A stretch of DNA of 64,000 nt from Cryptomeria japonica (Eukaryota; Streptophyta; Pinopsida; Cupressales; Cupressaceae). The notes beneath the pieces were generated by a model. It saw nothing but the letters and a program-made list of their open reading frames with translations, made no database searches and was not told where the DNA came from. The stretch lies in NCBI RefSeq assembly GCF_030272615.1, contig NC_081413.1, positions 332,982,302 through 333,046,301 of the forward strand, read 5' to 3'. Positions 1 through 11,039 of the stretch are shown here, one piece after another; position 1 is the stretch's first letter, and every line of letters starts with the position of its first letter. The translations under genes were made by a program, and so were the position numbers.

Positions 1-1806
1 CATAATTATCAACTGGTTGTGAGTCATATGGAGCAATCTACTAAGATGGCTCTGAGTGATAAGGGGGAGAGTGTTCAACAACCGTTTGTCAAGTTCAAAC
101 CAACAAAAGGCTTCATCAAGTTCAATGATATAATCAACAACAACAATGTGAATGCTACAATAGGTGTGCCTTCTGTTTCTAAATTTTTCAAAAGAGAAAG
201 ATGGTTTACTCCTTTGAATGGATCTTTACATAGTATTATGTCTCAATTGTTGCAAAGAAATGTTATCAAACTTCCTCCTATAAAACAAGTTCATCCTTCT
301 AAACTTGCATCCCCTTATTTTGATAACAATTCCTTTTGTCAATTTCATCGTCAGCCTAGTCATGATACTAAGAAATGTTTCGCATTGAAAAGTAAGATTC
401 AAGATTTGATTGATAACAATACTATGTCTATGGCAAGTGTGAATGATAAGGGAGATAAATCAGTAGCTCATCCTAATCAAAATCTTAAAATTTTTACTGA
501 TCCTTTGCCTTCTCATACCTCTAATGTGATTGAGACTAAGTATACTTCTTTCTCCTATGAGGAATTCACTTCTATGGCTCCGAACTTGGTAAATATGGTA
601 GAAAAAAAAGATACGCCTAAGGATTCTTTTATCACATTTGATCCTAGTGAGACCATTAGAGCACCCGATGGCCCTTTATACATAGTTGTGAAGGTTAAGG
701 ATATACCTTGCCATGGCGCTCTTGTTGATCCCTCTCGTGTGGTTAACATCATCACTAAGGAGTATCTTTTCACTTTACGATTTCATAAACCAATATATGA
801 TGCCTCTAATGTAGTTGTGAAGTTATTTTATGGATTCTCTTGTCCTACCATTGGCTCTATCACCCTTCCTATTGAAGTTCATACAAAATCTATGGACGTT
901 GACTTTGTTATCATACCCTCTTCCGAGCAATTTTGTGTGAAGTTGGGTTATCCTTGGCTATCTTCCATGAAGGCTATTGCTTCTCCAATCCATAAGTGTT
1001 CAAAATTTCCTCACAATGGCGAAATCATAACTATGAACCATAGCTCATTTAGACCATCTGAAAGAAGCCCTGGTGTTCCTATTGATTTCTTTTGTCCTAA
1101 GAAATTTCAATATCTTCCATCAAGGACCGATTCTCTTTTTCAATCTTATCAAAAATGGAAGAAAGATATGATCTTATCCTTAGGTCAACCTAGATCCCCA
1201 ACACTTGACATTCCTATCATACTTAAAGATGAATTTCTTCCCCTCGTGGATAGAACTAATCTCCCTCCCAAGGAATATCTTCAATCTATTCCTATGGATG
1301 TGACTATGCCTTCTCCTAAGAAGAACAAAAATATTCCTCCTAAGGTTAGACATGTACCTTCTCCTCATGATGGACTTGCTCTTCTTCCTACACCTAACAT
1401 TTCTCCTTTATATGGCACAGTTCCACCTCCTTCCTCTTATAGAGAGAAGAGGCTTGATTCTCCTCTTGTCCAACCTAAAAGTCCTATTCGTGTTCGTGCT
1501 CCTCTTTCTATAAATCTTGATGAAGAAATGAGTGAAAATGTTATTCATGATGGCAATACAACTCCTAATACTTCTGATAGTGATTATGAATATGTTGATG
1601 TGGACAAGCATTTATCAACTGAATTTTCACAAACCCTAATCCTATCTCCTAGAATCGAACAAAGTGACTTACGACATGAGCATAGTCCTTGTTTGGATCT
1701 TGTGATAACTCCATCTGATGTGCTCGATGTCGCTCCTCTGGCATGTTGCTCACCTTCTCGAAATAGTGATCAACAAGATAGGGAGGCGGATGTCGTGCTA
1801 GATTAG
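1..1806 (+). CDS. gag C-terminus plus retropepsin-like protease of E1 (5'-partial)
   Basis: The frame is open from base 1, so the true start lies outside the window; residue numbers here count from the GTG at 19. A retroviral-type zinc knuckle of the plant gypsy form CX2HX4HX4C is at residues 107-120 (Cys, His, His, Cys all present). A retropepsin-like core follows near residues 225-320: GALVDPSRVVNI occupies the usual catalytic loop and LGYPWL the usual downstream motif. The catalytic Asp (codon 727-729) is present, but the following two residues are Pro-Ser instead of Thr/Ser-Gly, so activity is doubtful. The last 200 residues are Pro/Ser-rich and acidic with no recognised domain. The frame is otherwise intact over 600 codons, unusually clean for this window. 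By family knowledge Gag would form the particle and the protease would cleave it. Confidence 0.75.
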   Translation, partial: HNYQLVVSHMEQSTKMALSDKGESVQQPFVKFKPTKGFIKFNDIINNNNVNATIGVPSVSKFFKRERWFTPLNGSLHSIMSQLLQRNVIKLPPIKQVHPSKLASPYFDNNSFCQFHRQPSHDTKKCFALKSKIQDLIDNNTMSMASVNDKGDKSVAHPNQNLKIFTDPLPSHTSNVIETKYTSFSYEEFTSMAPNLVNMVEKKDTPKDSFITFDPSETIRAPDGPLYIVVKVKDIPCHGALVDPSRVVNIITKEYLFTLRFHKPIYDASNVVVKLFYGFSCPTIGSITLPIEVHTKSMDVDFVIIPSSEQFCVKLGYPWLSSMKAIASPIHKCSKFPHNGEIITMNHSSFRPSERSPGVPIDFFCPKKFQYLPSRTDSLFQSYQKWKKDMILSLGQPRSPTLDIPIILKDEFLPLVDRTNLPPKEYLQSIPMDVTMPSPKKNKNIPPKVRHVPSPHDGLALLPTPNISPLYGTVPPPSSYREKRLDSPLVQPKSPIRVRAPLSINLDEEMSENVIHDGNTTPNTSDSDYEYVDVDKHLSTEFSQTLILSPRIEQSDLRHEHSPCLDLVITPSDVLDVAPLACCSPSRNSDQQDREADVVLD

Positions 1807-2517
1807 CAATATTAGAACTGTAGATATTCTCTCTCTCTCCTTTCTTTCTCTCTTGTGACTATTCTTCTATGTGTATCCTTGCTCTTCTATTGTTCCCTTA
1901 ATGTCTATTTAGGGACGATGCAAAGCATTGAGATTTTTTCTTTGTCTGTTTCATGTTGACTCAAAAGATTCTTGTCTTCCATCCTCTTCCAAGGAAGTTT
2001 CCTTTCTTTGAGGAATGACGATTATTATATGCACATATACATATATACATGAGTTATCATACAACATACTAACCCCGAGGAAAGCGAAATTGCCTCGTAT
2101 TTTATGTTCATTATCCTTGGGTTTATTCCTCACTTGGGGGATAAGTCCTTGCAATAATGTGCTCCCTCTCTTCTCTCTCTCTTGGGTGTATCCTACCTAA
2201 AAGCAATCTCTCCCTATAAGGCGTGCGTGATCGCTTTAACATGGGAGCATACACTCTGCTCATATTTTCCTTTTTGATACTTAAGATTATTTAGTAATTT
2301 TGGTATCTTTTTCATGACTCATAGTAAGGGGAACCTTGCTACTTGCAGTAATGGTTTTCCTCTTCTTAATCTTCCCTTATACTTTGTCAATCGATGTCGT
2401 AAGATCCAAACTCCATTGGGGACTTGGTGCATCTTTCCTCCTTGACATGGTAGAAGTCTTTTAGTCTTGTTTCCTTGTACTTTATCAACAATATTGGCGT
2501 ACGTTCATACTCCCGCT
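1807..2517 (+). other. 3' untranslated region of E1
   Basis: About 710 bases between the gag-pro stop and the PPT. I find no supported ORF. It is pyrimidine-rich in places (runs of CTCTCT near 1830-1850 and 2165-2185). This is where pol would be expected in an autonomous element. Confidence 0.5.
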
Positions 2518-2532
2518 AAAGTGGGGGCTAAA
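2518..2532 (+). promoter_or_regulatory. polypurine tract of E1
   Basis: AAAGTGGGGGCTAAA lies immediately before TGTAGTGTC, the expected start of a 3' LTR. The PPT primes plus-strand DNA synthesis. Confidence 0.7.
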
Positions 2533-3572
2533 TGTAGTGTCATAAAATTGCGACCCTTGCAATTTTGGACCACATTAGGGTCCTCACGCATGCGAATTGA
2601 ATCACTAAGCCTAATTGAAGACCAGAGACTTGCTCGGCACCTAAAACTGCATCTTTCTTGCGCTTCGCACTGCCTGAACTGCATCTTGTCTTGGAAAAAA
2701 GGGCAGGAAAAGGGTGTGGCACCCCTATCCTTGCCCCATTTTGGGCAGGACCTTTTCCAATTGTGCTTTGGTGGTTGTGCATTGAGCAGGAAAACTCCCC
2801 CAGTGTCGGTCTGTGACAGAAAATCAATCAATTAGCCCTAATTGACAAGTATATAAGTTGCATTTCCCCTTCCATTTTGGCATAACACAGATAGATGAGA
2901 TCACGCATTCAAGCATTCAGGAGAACTCAAGCATTCTTTTCCAGCATTGAGCATTCTCAAGTCTCCTTTCAAGGCTAGGTGTTGCATTCAAGTCAAGGAT
3001 TCAACCATTGAATAGGAGATTCATTCCAACATTCAGCTTCATACAAGCAATTCTATCAATATTTCTATCACAACCTCCCTTGAGGTTATTTACATTTTAG
3101 TCTTTCATTTACATTTACTTGCAAGTACTTTCTTTCATCATTTGGTTAATTCCAAAACTGGGGTTTGACCTAAAGGCAAACCCCCAATCCCAACCCCTTT
3201 TCCTCTCTTTTCTGTGTGTAGGTTGCAGGTGCACAGTTGTACTTTTGGATTTGGACTCCATTTGCAGAGGTGGGAAAACCCTTTTCGTTTCACGGATTTT
3301 TGAGAGGACCATGTACACTCCTGCCACAGTCCAGGCAACTTTTCCTCAAATTCACAGGGCAGCTTTGTCTCGACATATTATTGTCAGATCCAGGTGCACA
3401 GCTTCATCCTACAGTTCTATCTCGAGTTATAATAAGATCTTTGTCGTTTTTCACTTGGTTATAAGTACACAATTCAATCAATCCAAATCTCATTCCAAAA
3501 GAGGGGATTAACTTACCATTCTTACCATCACTCATAATTCAATCTCTTTCTCTAGAGGTTGAATCTAGTGCA
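2533..3572 (+). repeat. 3' LTR of E1 (right end approximate)
   Basis: It begins TGTAGTG directly after the PPT and contains a TATA-like box at 2850-2856. The short + and - strand ORFs at 2467-3511 are chance frames in LTR sequence. The right end is placed at the CA of CTAGTGCA near 3572; with no second LTR copy in the window this is uncertain. Confidence 0.5.
2850..2856 (+). promoter_or_regulatory. TATA-like box in the E1 LTR
   Basis: TATATAA lies about 320 bases into the LTR, where a U3 promoter would be expected. The call rests only on motif and position. Confidence 0.4.
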
Positions 3573-5475
3573 TTTTCCCCCCTCTTCTAATGTAATGCGT
3601 GAAAAGTGTTTGAAGGGAAATCCGAAGTGGAACTTTCATCTCTACTTGAAGGGAAGGAAATATTTCCTTTAGATCTCCATCATTCACCTTTTTCAACATT
3701 ACAAGAAGAAAATTTGTGCCCTTGGATGGACATAAGTTTTTAGGAGAAAAATCATTTTGGATTAGTTGTAAGGTCAAATATAGTCATTGATGATATCTTA
3801 AGAAGGTCAAGGGAATGATTGAGGTATTTAAAAGAAAATATATCTTTTATGTAGGTCAAGAGGATACAAATGGAGGATGTAGGGTTTCAATGTAAGAAAG
3901 GACATCAAAATTGGACATAACATGGAAGTAGAAAAGTCAATTGAGTTTTACAAGAGGGTTGAAATGAGAAAAGGGATTGATATGAAGAAATGTAGGAATT
4001 ACATGTAAAACTAGACATGGAAATATGTCTAGGTGGAAAAATAGATTTCTAAAAATTTAACTTGAACTCTACACAAGGCATTGGCATATTGGACAAAAAA
4101 TTGATGTGAAAGTGGATATGAGAAGACAACCCTAGTCCACATGAAAGAACTTGAGGGAATTTGAGAAAATGAGTAAGTATAAAAAGGTGCAAAATTTTAG
4201 TGCAAGAGTAGAGGTGAGAACTAGACATGAAAATAAAATTTCAAAAGTCTAATAAAACTTGACAACTTGGTGAAAATGAGTCAAATGTGGGTGTGGGAAA
4301 ATAAGGCAAGACTAACACTCAAAAGTGGAGGCAGGATTGGAAGAAGTCTTTGAGTGCATAAGAATTTGATGATGAGGGAATTAGAAATGATGTGAGAAAA
4401 ACATGTAGAATTAAACATGAGGGTGAGAGAGAATGGAGAGGAAAATGAAGAAATATAGTTTCATTATTAAATTTTGCAAGGATGGATAAAATGGAAGCTT
4501 GAAAGTTTTCAAGAAAAAAGCGAGGTTAGGACATAAGGACCAAAGTCTAAATGTCCATCAATTTCTTACAAATAAAAATAAATGAATAAAATAGAAAGGG
4601 AGAAGGACCCAAAATATCTGGGGGATCTTAGGAAGAATCGAAAGTTAGGACAAGACATTGGGTGAGAAAGAAATGTTTTCTAATTTATCTGAACTTTGCA
4701 ATTCCACATTTTTTTAAAAAAAATGGCTAAAAACACTCCCAAACATATGACTATCTGGATGTTTTTGCAACTTCTAGAATTAGATATGGATACAACTAAT
4801 TAAAAGGAAAAATCACTTAGGGAAATTTGACAAAAAAGGACCATTCAAAATAATTCTCAAATCAATTATAAATAATGGGTAGATTTATGCCTAATGCACA
4901 AGGCAACTAGGATTCAAGAAAAATTTGGCACTGCCAAATTGAATCAATATTAGCTCTAGTTGGGGATGCGTGTCTTTTGTAGGAACAACAATAAATAATT
5001 TTTTTGTGAGTAGATCATAAAAGGGGACAAAAAAGAGGGAATCAAGAAAATAACATTTCATAATGACCAATAGAGGTCATGACTGCACAAAGAGAACACA
5101 CACACAAAGAATGAATTAGGAGAGTTGCATTTCATTGTGACCAACAAATGTTCTGATTGCACAAAGAAAACACACACACAAAACACACTATGCACAAGGT
5201 AGAATAATATTACTTATGAGAAATAATGCTTAAGATGTTGACCATGAACTAACATCTCCATCAAATATCCAATTAAGTCCTTGAGGTGGTACATATTGTG
5301 ATCAAAATACTCTACAACTTTACCTAGTTCAAGCCATATAAATAAAACTTCCCATGTTTTCCTTTATACTTAATTGTGGCATTCCACATGAGGACCTTAT
5401 CACCAACATGTAAATTTATTTGAGTGCCCTCTTTTCATATAGATATTTTTATTTTTTTTGTGTGACAAGGGCTTA
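3573..5475. other. no gene seen; old AT-rich repeat-derived DNA
   Basis: Both strands are full of stops and no domain is recognisable. The sequence is A/G-rich on the + strand. The only structure I see is a two-copy 74-base tandem repeat near 5054. It is probably the decayed 3' part of the minus-strand gypsy relic to its right. Confidence 0.4.
5054..5190 (+). repeat. imperfect tandem duplication, 74-base period, two copies
   Basis: CATTTCATAATGACCAA at 5054 and CATTTCATTGTGACCAA at 5128 begin two copies. Each contains TGCACAAAGA followed by an (AC)n run. Confidence 0.6.
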
Positions 5476-6060
5476 TCATGTGTAATCCTTTGACAATATT
5501 CTTTGAGAGATTGTACCACTTTCTTCTTCAACACCACTCAACAATTTGTACATTGCCAACTCTAAAATTATTAGCATCTTAGCATCCAATTGATACATTA
5601 ATTTAATTGGGCTTGTGTCAATAGCTACTTTGTAACTTACTCCATCAACCCATAGTGCATACTTCAACTTATGATCCCATCTCTTCTTATTCATATCTAT
5701 TGTCATTTTGATGGTTTTCATGAGGCTCTTATTGGTAGGTTCAACTTGTTCATTATCTTGGAGATGATAAGGGGATGAGTGAATTAGATCAAATTTCCAT
5801 AATGAAAAACTTGAGGTATTATGGGATCATAAACACTTTGTATTATCAACAATAATTCTTTTAGGCACTTGAACCTTGTGATTATATCGTTCAATAAAAA
5901 ATCAACTACCACCCTAGTTGTAGAATTTAGGTATGAATATCCTCACCCATTTGGTGAAGTAGATGGTTCCTATAAGAATTCATTTATATCCACCACTTGA
6001 TATTTCTTATATTTTATCCATGAAATCAATACCCCATTTTTGAAATTAAGCTTCAACCAT
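5476..6060 (-). pseudogene. Ty3/gypsy integrase relic
   Basis: Reading the - strand from about 6040 down, a decayed integrase core is visible in order: WGIDFMDK (first catalytic Asp), TIYFTKWV, RIIVDN (second Asp), HSSPYHLQDNEQVEPTNK (Glu region), then KKRWDHKLKYALWVD and TSPIKLMYQLDA, typical of gypsy integrases. All three D,D,E residues can still be read, but stops and frameshifts break the frame. Sequence up to 6520 probably belongs to the same relic, and its upstream part should continue beyond E2 at 24462, because E2 inserted into it. Function is lost. Confidence 0.75.
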
Positions 6061-6520
6061 TATTTGTACAAGAGAGATATGTAACCAGGTAGACCTCCAC
6101 ATTGTTCATAATTAATGACAAATAATTTACAAGAGGATTTGGATATTCATAGACCTAATTCATTCATGGCCTAAAGAAAAATAATATTAATTGAATCTAC
6201 AATGTCCAGTATGCAATTGTAAACTAACCATATGTCAATTAACAACATGGTAGAGAAAGGTTCAATGTCTATTTTTCTACTAACTAGGGAATTTCTTAAG
6301 TGTGGCTCAATTTTATCTTTTACATCTTTATTATTTCAAGCATCAATAGGAATGAGATCTAATTGGTTTATTTCTTATAGAGAAATGATGTAAGATAATA
6401 TACTCTTTCCCTATGTTTCAATTTCACATCCAAAACACCATCATTATTGTGTAAAACATCCTTGATCCTATTGCAGAATCTACAAACAAGCATCATGGAT
6501 TGACATTACACAATGGTTAG

Positions 6521-7645
6521 TGTATCAACTTAAGTTTCACCTCAAATAAATTACTTACAAACTCATTAATCCATCATGCAAATATAACTCAATCTTCAAC
6601 CAATGAAACAACATGAAATAAAAACAAAATAAAAGATTATGCCTTCATGATTTATGTCTCATTGTGTCCTAACCCCATTGTTCTTGGTTGTGGATGATTT
6701 TTCTCTCAGACAAGCACTGGTAGCTTCCAAGATGGAAAGTGTGGAATGGACTAATAGATAATATGATATGCAAAAACTAATGCTATGGTAATGATTTATG
6801 CTAAATTGCTCAAAAACTCTAAAAATTCTAAACAAATGAACTCACAGATGCAAAGATAAAGACTCCTGATTGACTATGATATTAGCTATTAGTTCCAAAA
6901 ATGGCTTAAGAGACCTCTATTTATAGATTTTTGAGTGCATAATCTTAGGTGGCAGAGATCAACAGTCATGATTAAATCTTTCAATTTGGATGGCTATGAG
7001 CAAGAGGTTGAGTTGTGAGAGATAAAGGTGGAAGACGTTTCTCCTACACCTACAGGATGGAGGAAAAGGTGAAAGGAGAAGCTGAGTGTCAGAAGGCTCA
7101 CCTTGACTGAGGAGAAGATTTGAGAGAATATAGGATAGTTGGAGAAGATTTAGGGATAAGAGAACAAGTGGACTCAACTCCTTCCAAAGATGTAAGAAGG
7201 TTGGAGAGAATATAGGGAGGTTGAGAAATGTGTGTACGTACACATTATTTGAAGAATAACTTGAAAGTTGAAGATAATGATGCGTATTAATATTTAAAAA
7301 TATTAATATCTTTAGCCACACAATTTATGAGTTGGCAAAGAAGAAGATGATATGGAGATGAGGGTGAGTTGGAAAGGGGAGATTAAATAATTAGGAAATT
7401 ATTTAATTGATGAGACTATAGGATAGTGGATAGAAGTTAATTAAATATTAGATATTTAATTAATTGGGTTAGAAAAAAGGGATATAATGAATTAATTAAT
7501 AAAAAATTTCAATTAAATTAATTAATAGAAGAATATGAAATGAATTCAATAAATTAATCTTTTCAAATTAACTATTTAATAGAAGAATAATCATTAAATA
7601 AATATAATTTATTTAATTGCTCATAGCCAATTTTATGTGTATACA
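6521..7645 (-). repeat. 3' LTR of E2
   Basis: Its + strand ends are TGTATCAACT and TGTATACA. It matches 23323-24461 almost throughout. It lies next to the PPT, which identifies it as the 3' LTR of a minus-strand element. It contains a cluster of AT-rich inverted repeats at 7285-7463. Confidence 0.9.
7285..7463. repeat. three AT-rich hairpins in the E2 LTR
   Basis: Arms are TATTAATATTT/AAATATTAATA (7285-7308), ATTAAATAATT/AATTATTTAAT (7382-7407, loop AGGA) and TTAATTAAATAT/ATATTTAATTAA (7437-7463, loop TAG). The 5' LTR keeps the first exactly (24085-24108) and the other two with changes. Confidence 0.75.
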
Positions 7646-7662
7646 TTTTGCCCCTCTTTGAA
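7646..7662 (-). promoter_or_regulatory. polypurine tract of E2
   Basis: On the - strand TTCAAAGAGGGGCAAAA precedes the LTR start TGTATACAC. E3 has nearly the same tract (46215-46228), and both are preceded by TTTGAAACAA and TGTCTCAA. Confidence 0.85.
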
Positions 7663-7900
7663 ATGATGTTGAGACAACATTGTTTCAAAGATTAAATCAA
7701 GTCTTGATATTGCCTCTGACGAAGAGGAAAATCTTGATTGTGTGCCCCCTTGGGAGATTGATTGTGAAATTGTTGGAAAAGTGGATTGAGCGATTAATCT
7801 CATGATAATTGATTGAAAAGATGTTAAAATAGGCCCCTCAATTGAATTCATTTTTGAAAAATAAATAAAATTGCCCTACTTGAAACATTAATTACCTCTT

Positions 7901-8027
7901 AGTATAACCTGAGTTGGCTTAGTGGTGGAGAAATTGTGCTCTTGAAAGAGAGGTCACAAGTTCAACTCCCACAAGGGGGTAGGGTATGTACACCTTATCG
8001 GCTTTGGCCTATTACCTATCAAAAAAA
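7901..8027 (+). mobile_element. tRNA-derived SINE with perfect 14-base target duplications
   Basis: A 127-base insertion lies between identical copies of ATTAATTACCTCTT (7887-7900 and 8028-8041). Its head resembles a tRNA gene: an A-box-like TGGCTTAGTGG at 7915-7925 and a B-box-like AGTTCAACTCC at 7959-7969, as in an RNA polymerase III internal promoter. The body continues with a non-tRNA part and ends in an A-run. The target duplications and A-tail are hallmarks of LINE-assisted retrotransposition. It lies inside E2 and so is younger. I cannot name the SINE family. Confidence 0.85.
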
Positions 8028-8334
8028 ATTAATTACCTCTTCAAAAATAAAAAAGGTAATAATAAAATTAACCTTTATCAATTTTATCCTCATTTGCAAT
8101 TTTGTCAGCTTTTGGAGAAAAAAGAAATTTGTCTTGCTGAGCTGGCCAGATGGTGATCCGGTACAAGAGTCATCGATTTGAGCGTGTCCGCCGATAACAG
8201 AGACCTGTTGAGTATGGCCCACATGTGAGTGACCTATTCCAAGCTTTGTTTTGAATTTTCTATACAAGTTTTTCGAATGATTTAGGGTAGTTTTGAAAAT
8301 TTTCCGATTTTCGCATGATTGTTTTCTCACATTT

Positions 8335-8575
8335 GTTAGCTAGTTTAGCACATGTATTGATTAGGTTAATGCATTTACTAGTTTAACGCTTTTATCATTT
8401 TTGTTTGTGCATCTGCGATGTTTGTTAGAGCTTTTTCTTCTAAAGGTCGCACAAATGTTATGTTGGTTAGCGCATTTGATGTAAATCCCACTTTTGCATG
8501 ATATAATTGCACATTTGCGATGTGGGTTAATGCATTTGTGAAGTTTAGTGTCTGTGTTCATTAAGTTAGCACTTT
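8335..8575 (+). repeat. degenerate short-repeat array upstream of the E2 antisense PMD gene
   Basis: Repeated motifs such as AGGTTAATGCATTT, GTTTAACGCTTTTATC and TTGGTTAGCGCATTTG occur at irregular spacing of about 20-35 bases on the + strand, the same strand as the PMD ORF that starts about 400 bases later. The same motif type occurs on the - strand in the E2 5' leader (22975-23215), upstream of gag. Confidence 0.65.
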
Positions 8576-8984
8576 TGTTTAATTAGATTTGAACTTTTTG
8601 ATTAAGGAAATGTTTAAGTTTCAGTTTGATAAAAATTTTTGGATCTTTTGATATGTCAATTTGACTGATTGATAGATAATTGATGATGATGATCAATGAT
8701 TTTATTGATTTGATTTGATAGATAGATTGTTGATTGATTTCTTGATAGATGTTTTGAATGATAGTTGTTTTTTTGTTGATTGATGAGTTGATAAGAGCTC
8801 GAAGAGACCGATTTAGTCTCTGATAAAGATCTTGATTTGTTGATCATTTGATTAATAGCTTGATTTGCTTGATAGAAAAGATTTGATTGAAATGATGATT
8901 GATAGGATAGATGATTGATAGACAACTTGTCTGATTAAACAGGAGAAACTTGATGTTCTCCAATGTTAGGAAAAATTCCTAGCT
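8576..8984. other. GATT-rich low-complexity stretch, no gene
   Basis: 8650-8930 is dominated by GATTGATTGATAG-like runs on the + strand. The apparent 89-residue minus ORF here is only the Ser/Gln/Asn-rich reading of that repeat. Confidence 0.6.
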
Positions 8985-11034
8985 ATGCGCCATTTAGTCC
9001 AAGAGTTGACTCAGGACAAGATTAGACATATCGATGCCTGTGGATTACACCACCTCTTATACATGCCAAATATTACACATAATAGAGGTATGTTGACTGC
9101 ATTAGCTGAGATATCGCATAGCGAGCACAACACATTTAACCTACCCACTAGTGAGATTAGTGTGACACTCGAGGATGTCTATAGGATCCTCCACATCCCT
9201 GTGACTAGCGAGCTCATCCAGTATGATTACCAGGATCTAGGTGGGATGAAGGCATGCAGAGCAGTGTTTGGAGATGAGAGCATTGATGGGGGAGAGATTC
9301 GATAGGAGGACATGATTATGCACTATGATACTCTCCCAGTGATACTTGCAGGCTTGATTGGCGGATTTATCTATCCTGATAGGAGATCTCGAGGGTTTGT
9401 CGTTGGATGGGGAGGGATGGGGTGTGTGTATGCTTGCATCGTACTCAGTATGCATGGTGTGTGTGTATGCTTGCACATTTGTATCGTGATTTACATCAGG
9501 TTGTGTATGATGGTGGGGTAAGCCTCTCTACTAGATGTACACTTCTATAGGTTTGGTGCTGGAGAACATTGTTGTTACTCGGTCGATACATGACAGAGTT
9601 CGTGGTGATGGTCAGCCATTTGTATATTTGTATAGAGGTATCATTACTCAGCCTAAGCTGGGTAAGCCCACGTTTTGGAGATGGGTACTGGATTCCATGG
9701 ATACTATGGTTTGGAGACCGTATATTCATTGTGAGCCTTGGTTGGAGGACACTTGTATTTTGCTATTGATTTTGCAGAGTAGATACTTGATCGACTGCAC
9801 TCCTTTTATCATTGGGAGGTAGTTATTTGGTCGCATTTTGAGATAGTTTGGTATCATTCAGTACATGCCTTCTAGTGTTGCTATGTATGCACGACGATAC
9901 AAGGACAAACGAGATTGGGGTCCTTCATTGTCTTTTGATATAGCATATGCAAAGTTTTTGGTTGCTCCCATTGATGCTTACGATTTGAGACCACACATTT
10001 TGGATGTCGAGATCACAACAGATTATGCACAATACATTCTTGCACACCCTTTTCCTCGTATCAATGATCCTGCAGACCCTCCTCCCAGCTCAAGAGATGA
10101 GGAGTCAGATTCAAATGATCCTGTTGTTAGGTGATAGAGACAAAGGAGAGAGCTCAGAGTTGCTCAAGAGGCCAGAGGAGATGAGGGGGATGAGGGTGGA
10201 GATGGGCGAGGAGGTAGACGAGGATGGAGAGGAGGTTGGGTTAGAGTCCAAGGAGGACCTTTTGGACAGGTTGGAAGGGTAGGCAGGGTAGGTAGGCCAC
10301 TTCCTATGGTAGGGAGAGATACAGGTCAGATTGGGAGGGATGCAGGCAGAGGAGAGATTGGGGTTGTGAGAGGATTACCCTCTCCTAGATTATGTAGAGG
10401 TGGAGGATTGGACAAAGGTCGGGGGAGGGGGATTGATTTTGGGCAGATCCGTCCAGATCCTAGAGTGATAGCAACACAGGGAGGCTGGGATGAGGGTGAG
10501 GAGGACTCAGAGGATCATGTACCACTCATTCATCATCTTATTATGAGATCCACTCAGGTTCAGACTCCAGTAGGTGGAGATGGAGGTGGGGATGAGGGTA
10601 TGCAAGATGTATCCCAATAGGATGTGCCACAACAGGAGACCATAGATGACCTTAGAGCACAAATTGCTCAGTTTAGGGCATAGGTACATGCACTCACTGT
10701 TGAGAGGGATAGAGCTATGAGGAGATATCAAGATACACATGCTACACTCGATCACACATAGGAGGTTGGATCTAGCACTCTCTCAGCTGACACTGTTAGG
10801 GCATTATTTTGGGCTGGGAAGGAGACAACACATTGGTGACAGTTATATGAGGATCTAGTCTCAGAGAGCTAGAGAGCCTGGAGCTATGTGACTACTATCA
10901 GGATGGATACCACCAGTGGTGGAGTTACGGGGCCTCCTCAGAGGGATCGAGGAGCAGGGCCATTTGGAGGATCTTCTCGTCCACACCCACAGAGATGGAC
11001 AGAGTCAGTCGGGAGTGGCACAGGGCATCCTTGA
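8985..11034 (+). pseudogene. plant mobile domain (PMD) gene carried antisense in E2
   Basis: The N-terminal part reads LTALAEISHSEHNTFNLPTS, then SVTLEDVYRILHIPV, the characteristic start of plant mobile domain (aminotransferase-like) proteins such as the MAIN/MAIL1 family and many transposon-borne relatives. Later PMD-like blocks follow in order: TFWRWVLDSM, VWRPYIHCEPWLED and the IIQYMPSSVAMYARRYKDKR region (9535-10134). After the domain come an acidic stretch, an Arg/Gly-rich segment (about 10140-10450) and a coiled-coil-like segment (DDLRAQIAQF and ALTVERDRAMRRY, about 10640-10760). At least three frame changes and several stops break it. It runs opposite to gag-pol, between integrase and PPT, as described for antisense ORFs of Tat elements. 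Its biochemical role is not known. Confidence 0.8.
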
Positions 11035-11039
11035 GAATT

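Larger units (their letters stand above)
1..3572 (+). mobile_element. E1: 3' part of a gypsy-type LTR retrotransposon, cut by window start
   Basis: The window opens inside a gag-protease reading frame. This is followed by about 710 bases of untranslated DNA, a polypurine tract and an LTR beginning TGTAGTGTC. No RT, RNase H or integrase lies between the protease and the PPT, so the copy appears to be a non-autonomous gag-pro element or an internally deleted one. The LTR end near 3572 is a guess from a terminal CA; no second LTR is in view to fix it. Confidence 0.7.

Noticed and set aside
2467-3511. overlapping ORFs on both strands
   Set aside because: They fall within the E1 LTR; overlapping frames on opposite strands without domains are chance.
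7905-7985. possible tRNA gene
   Set aside because: A- and B-box-like motifs are present, but no cloverleaf with paired acceptor ends is visible, and the whole unit sits between target duplications: it is a SINE head.
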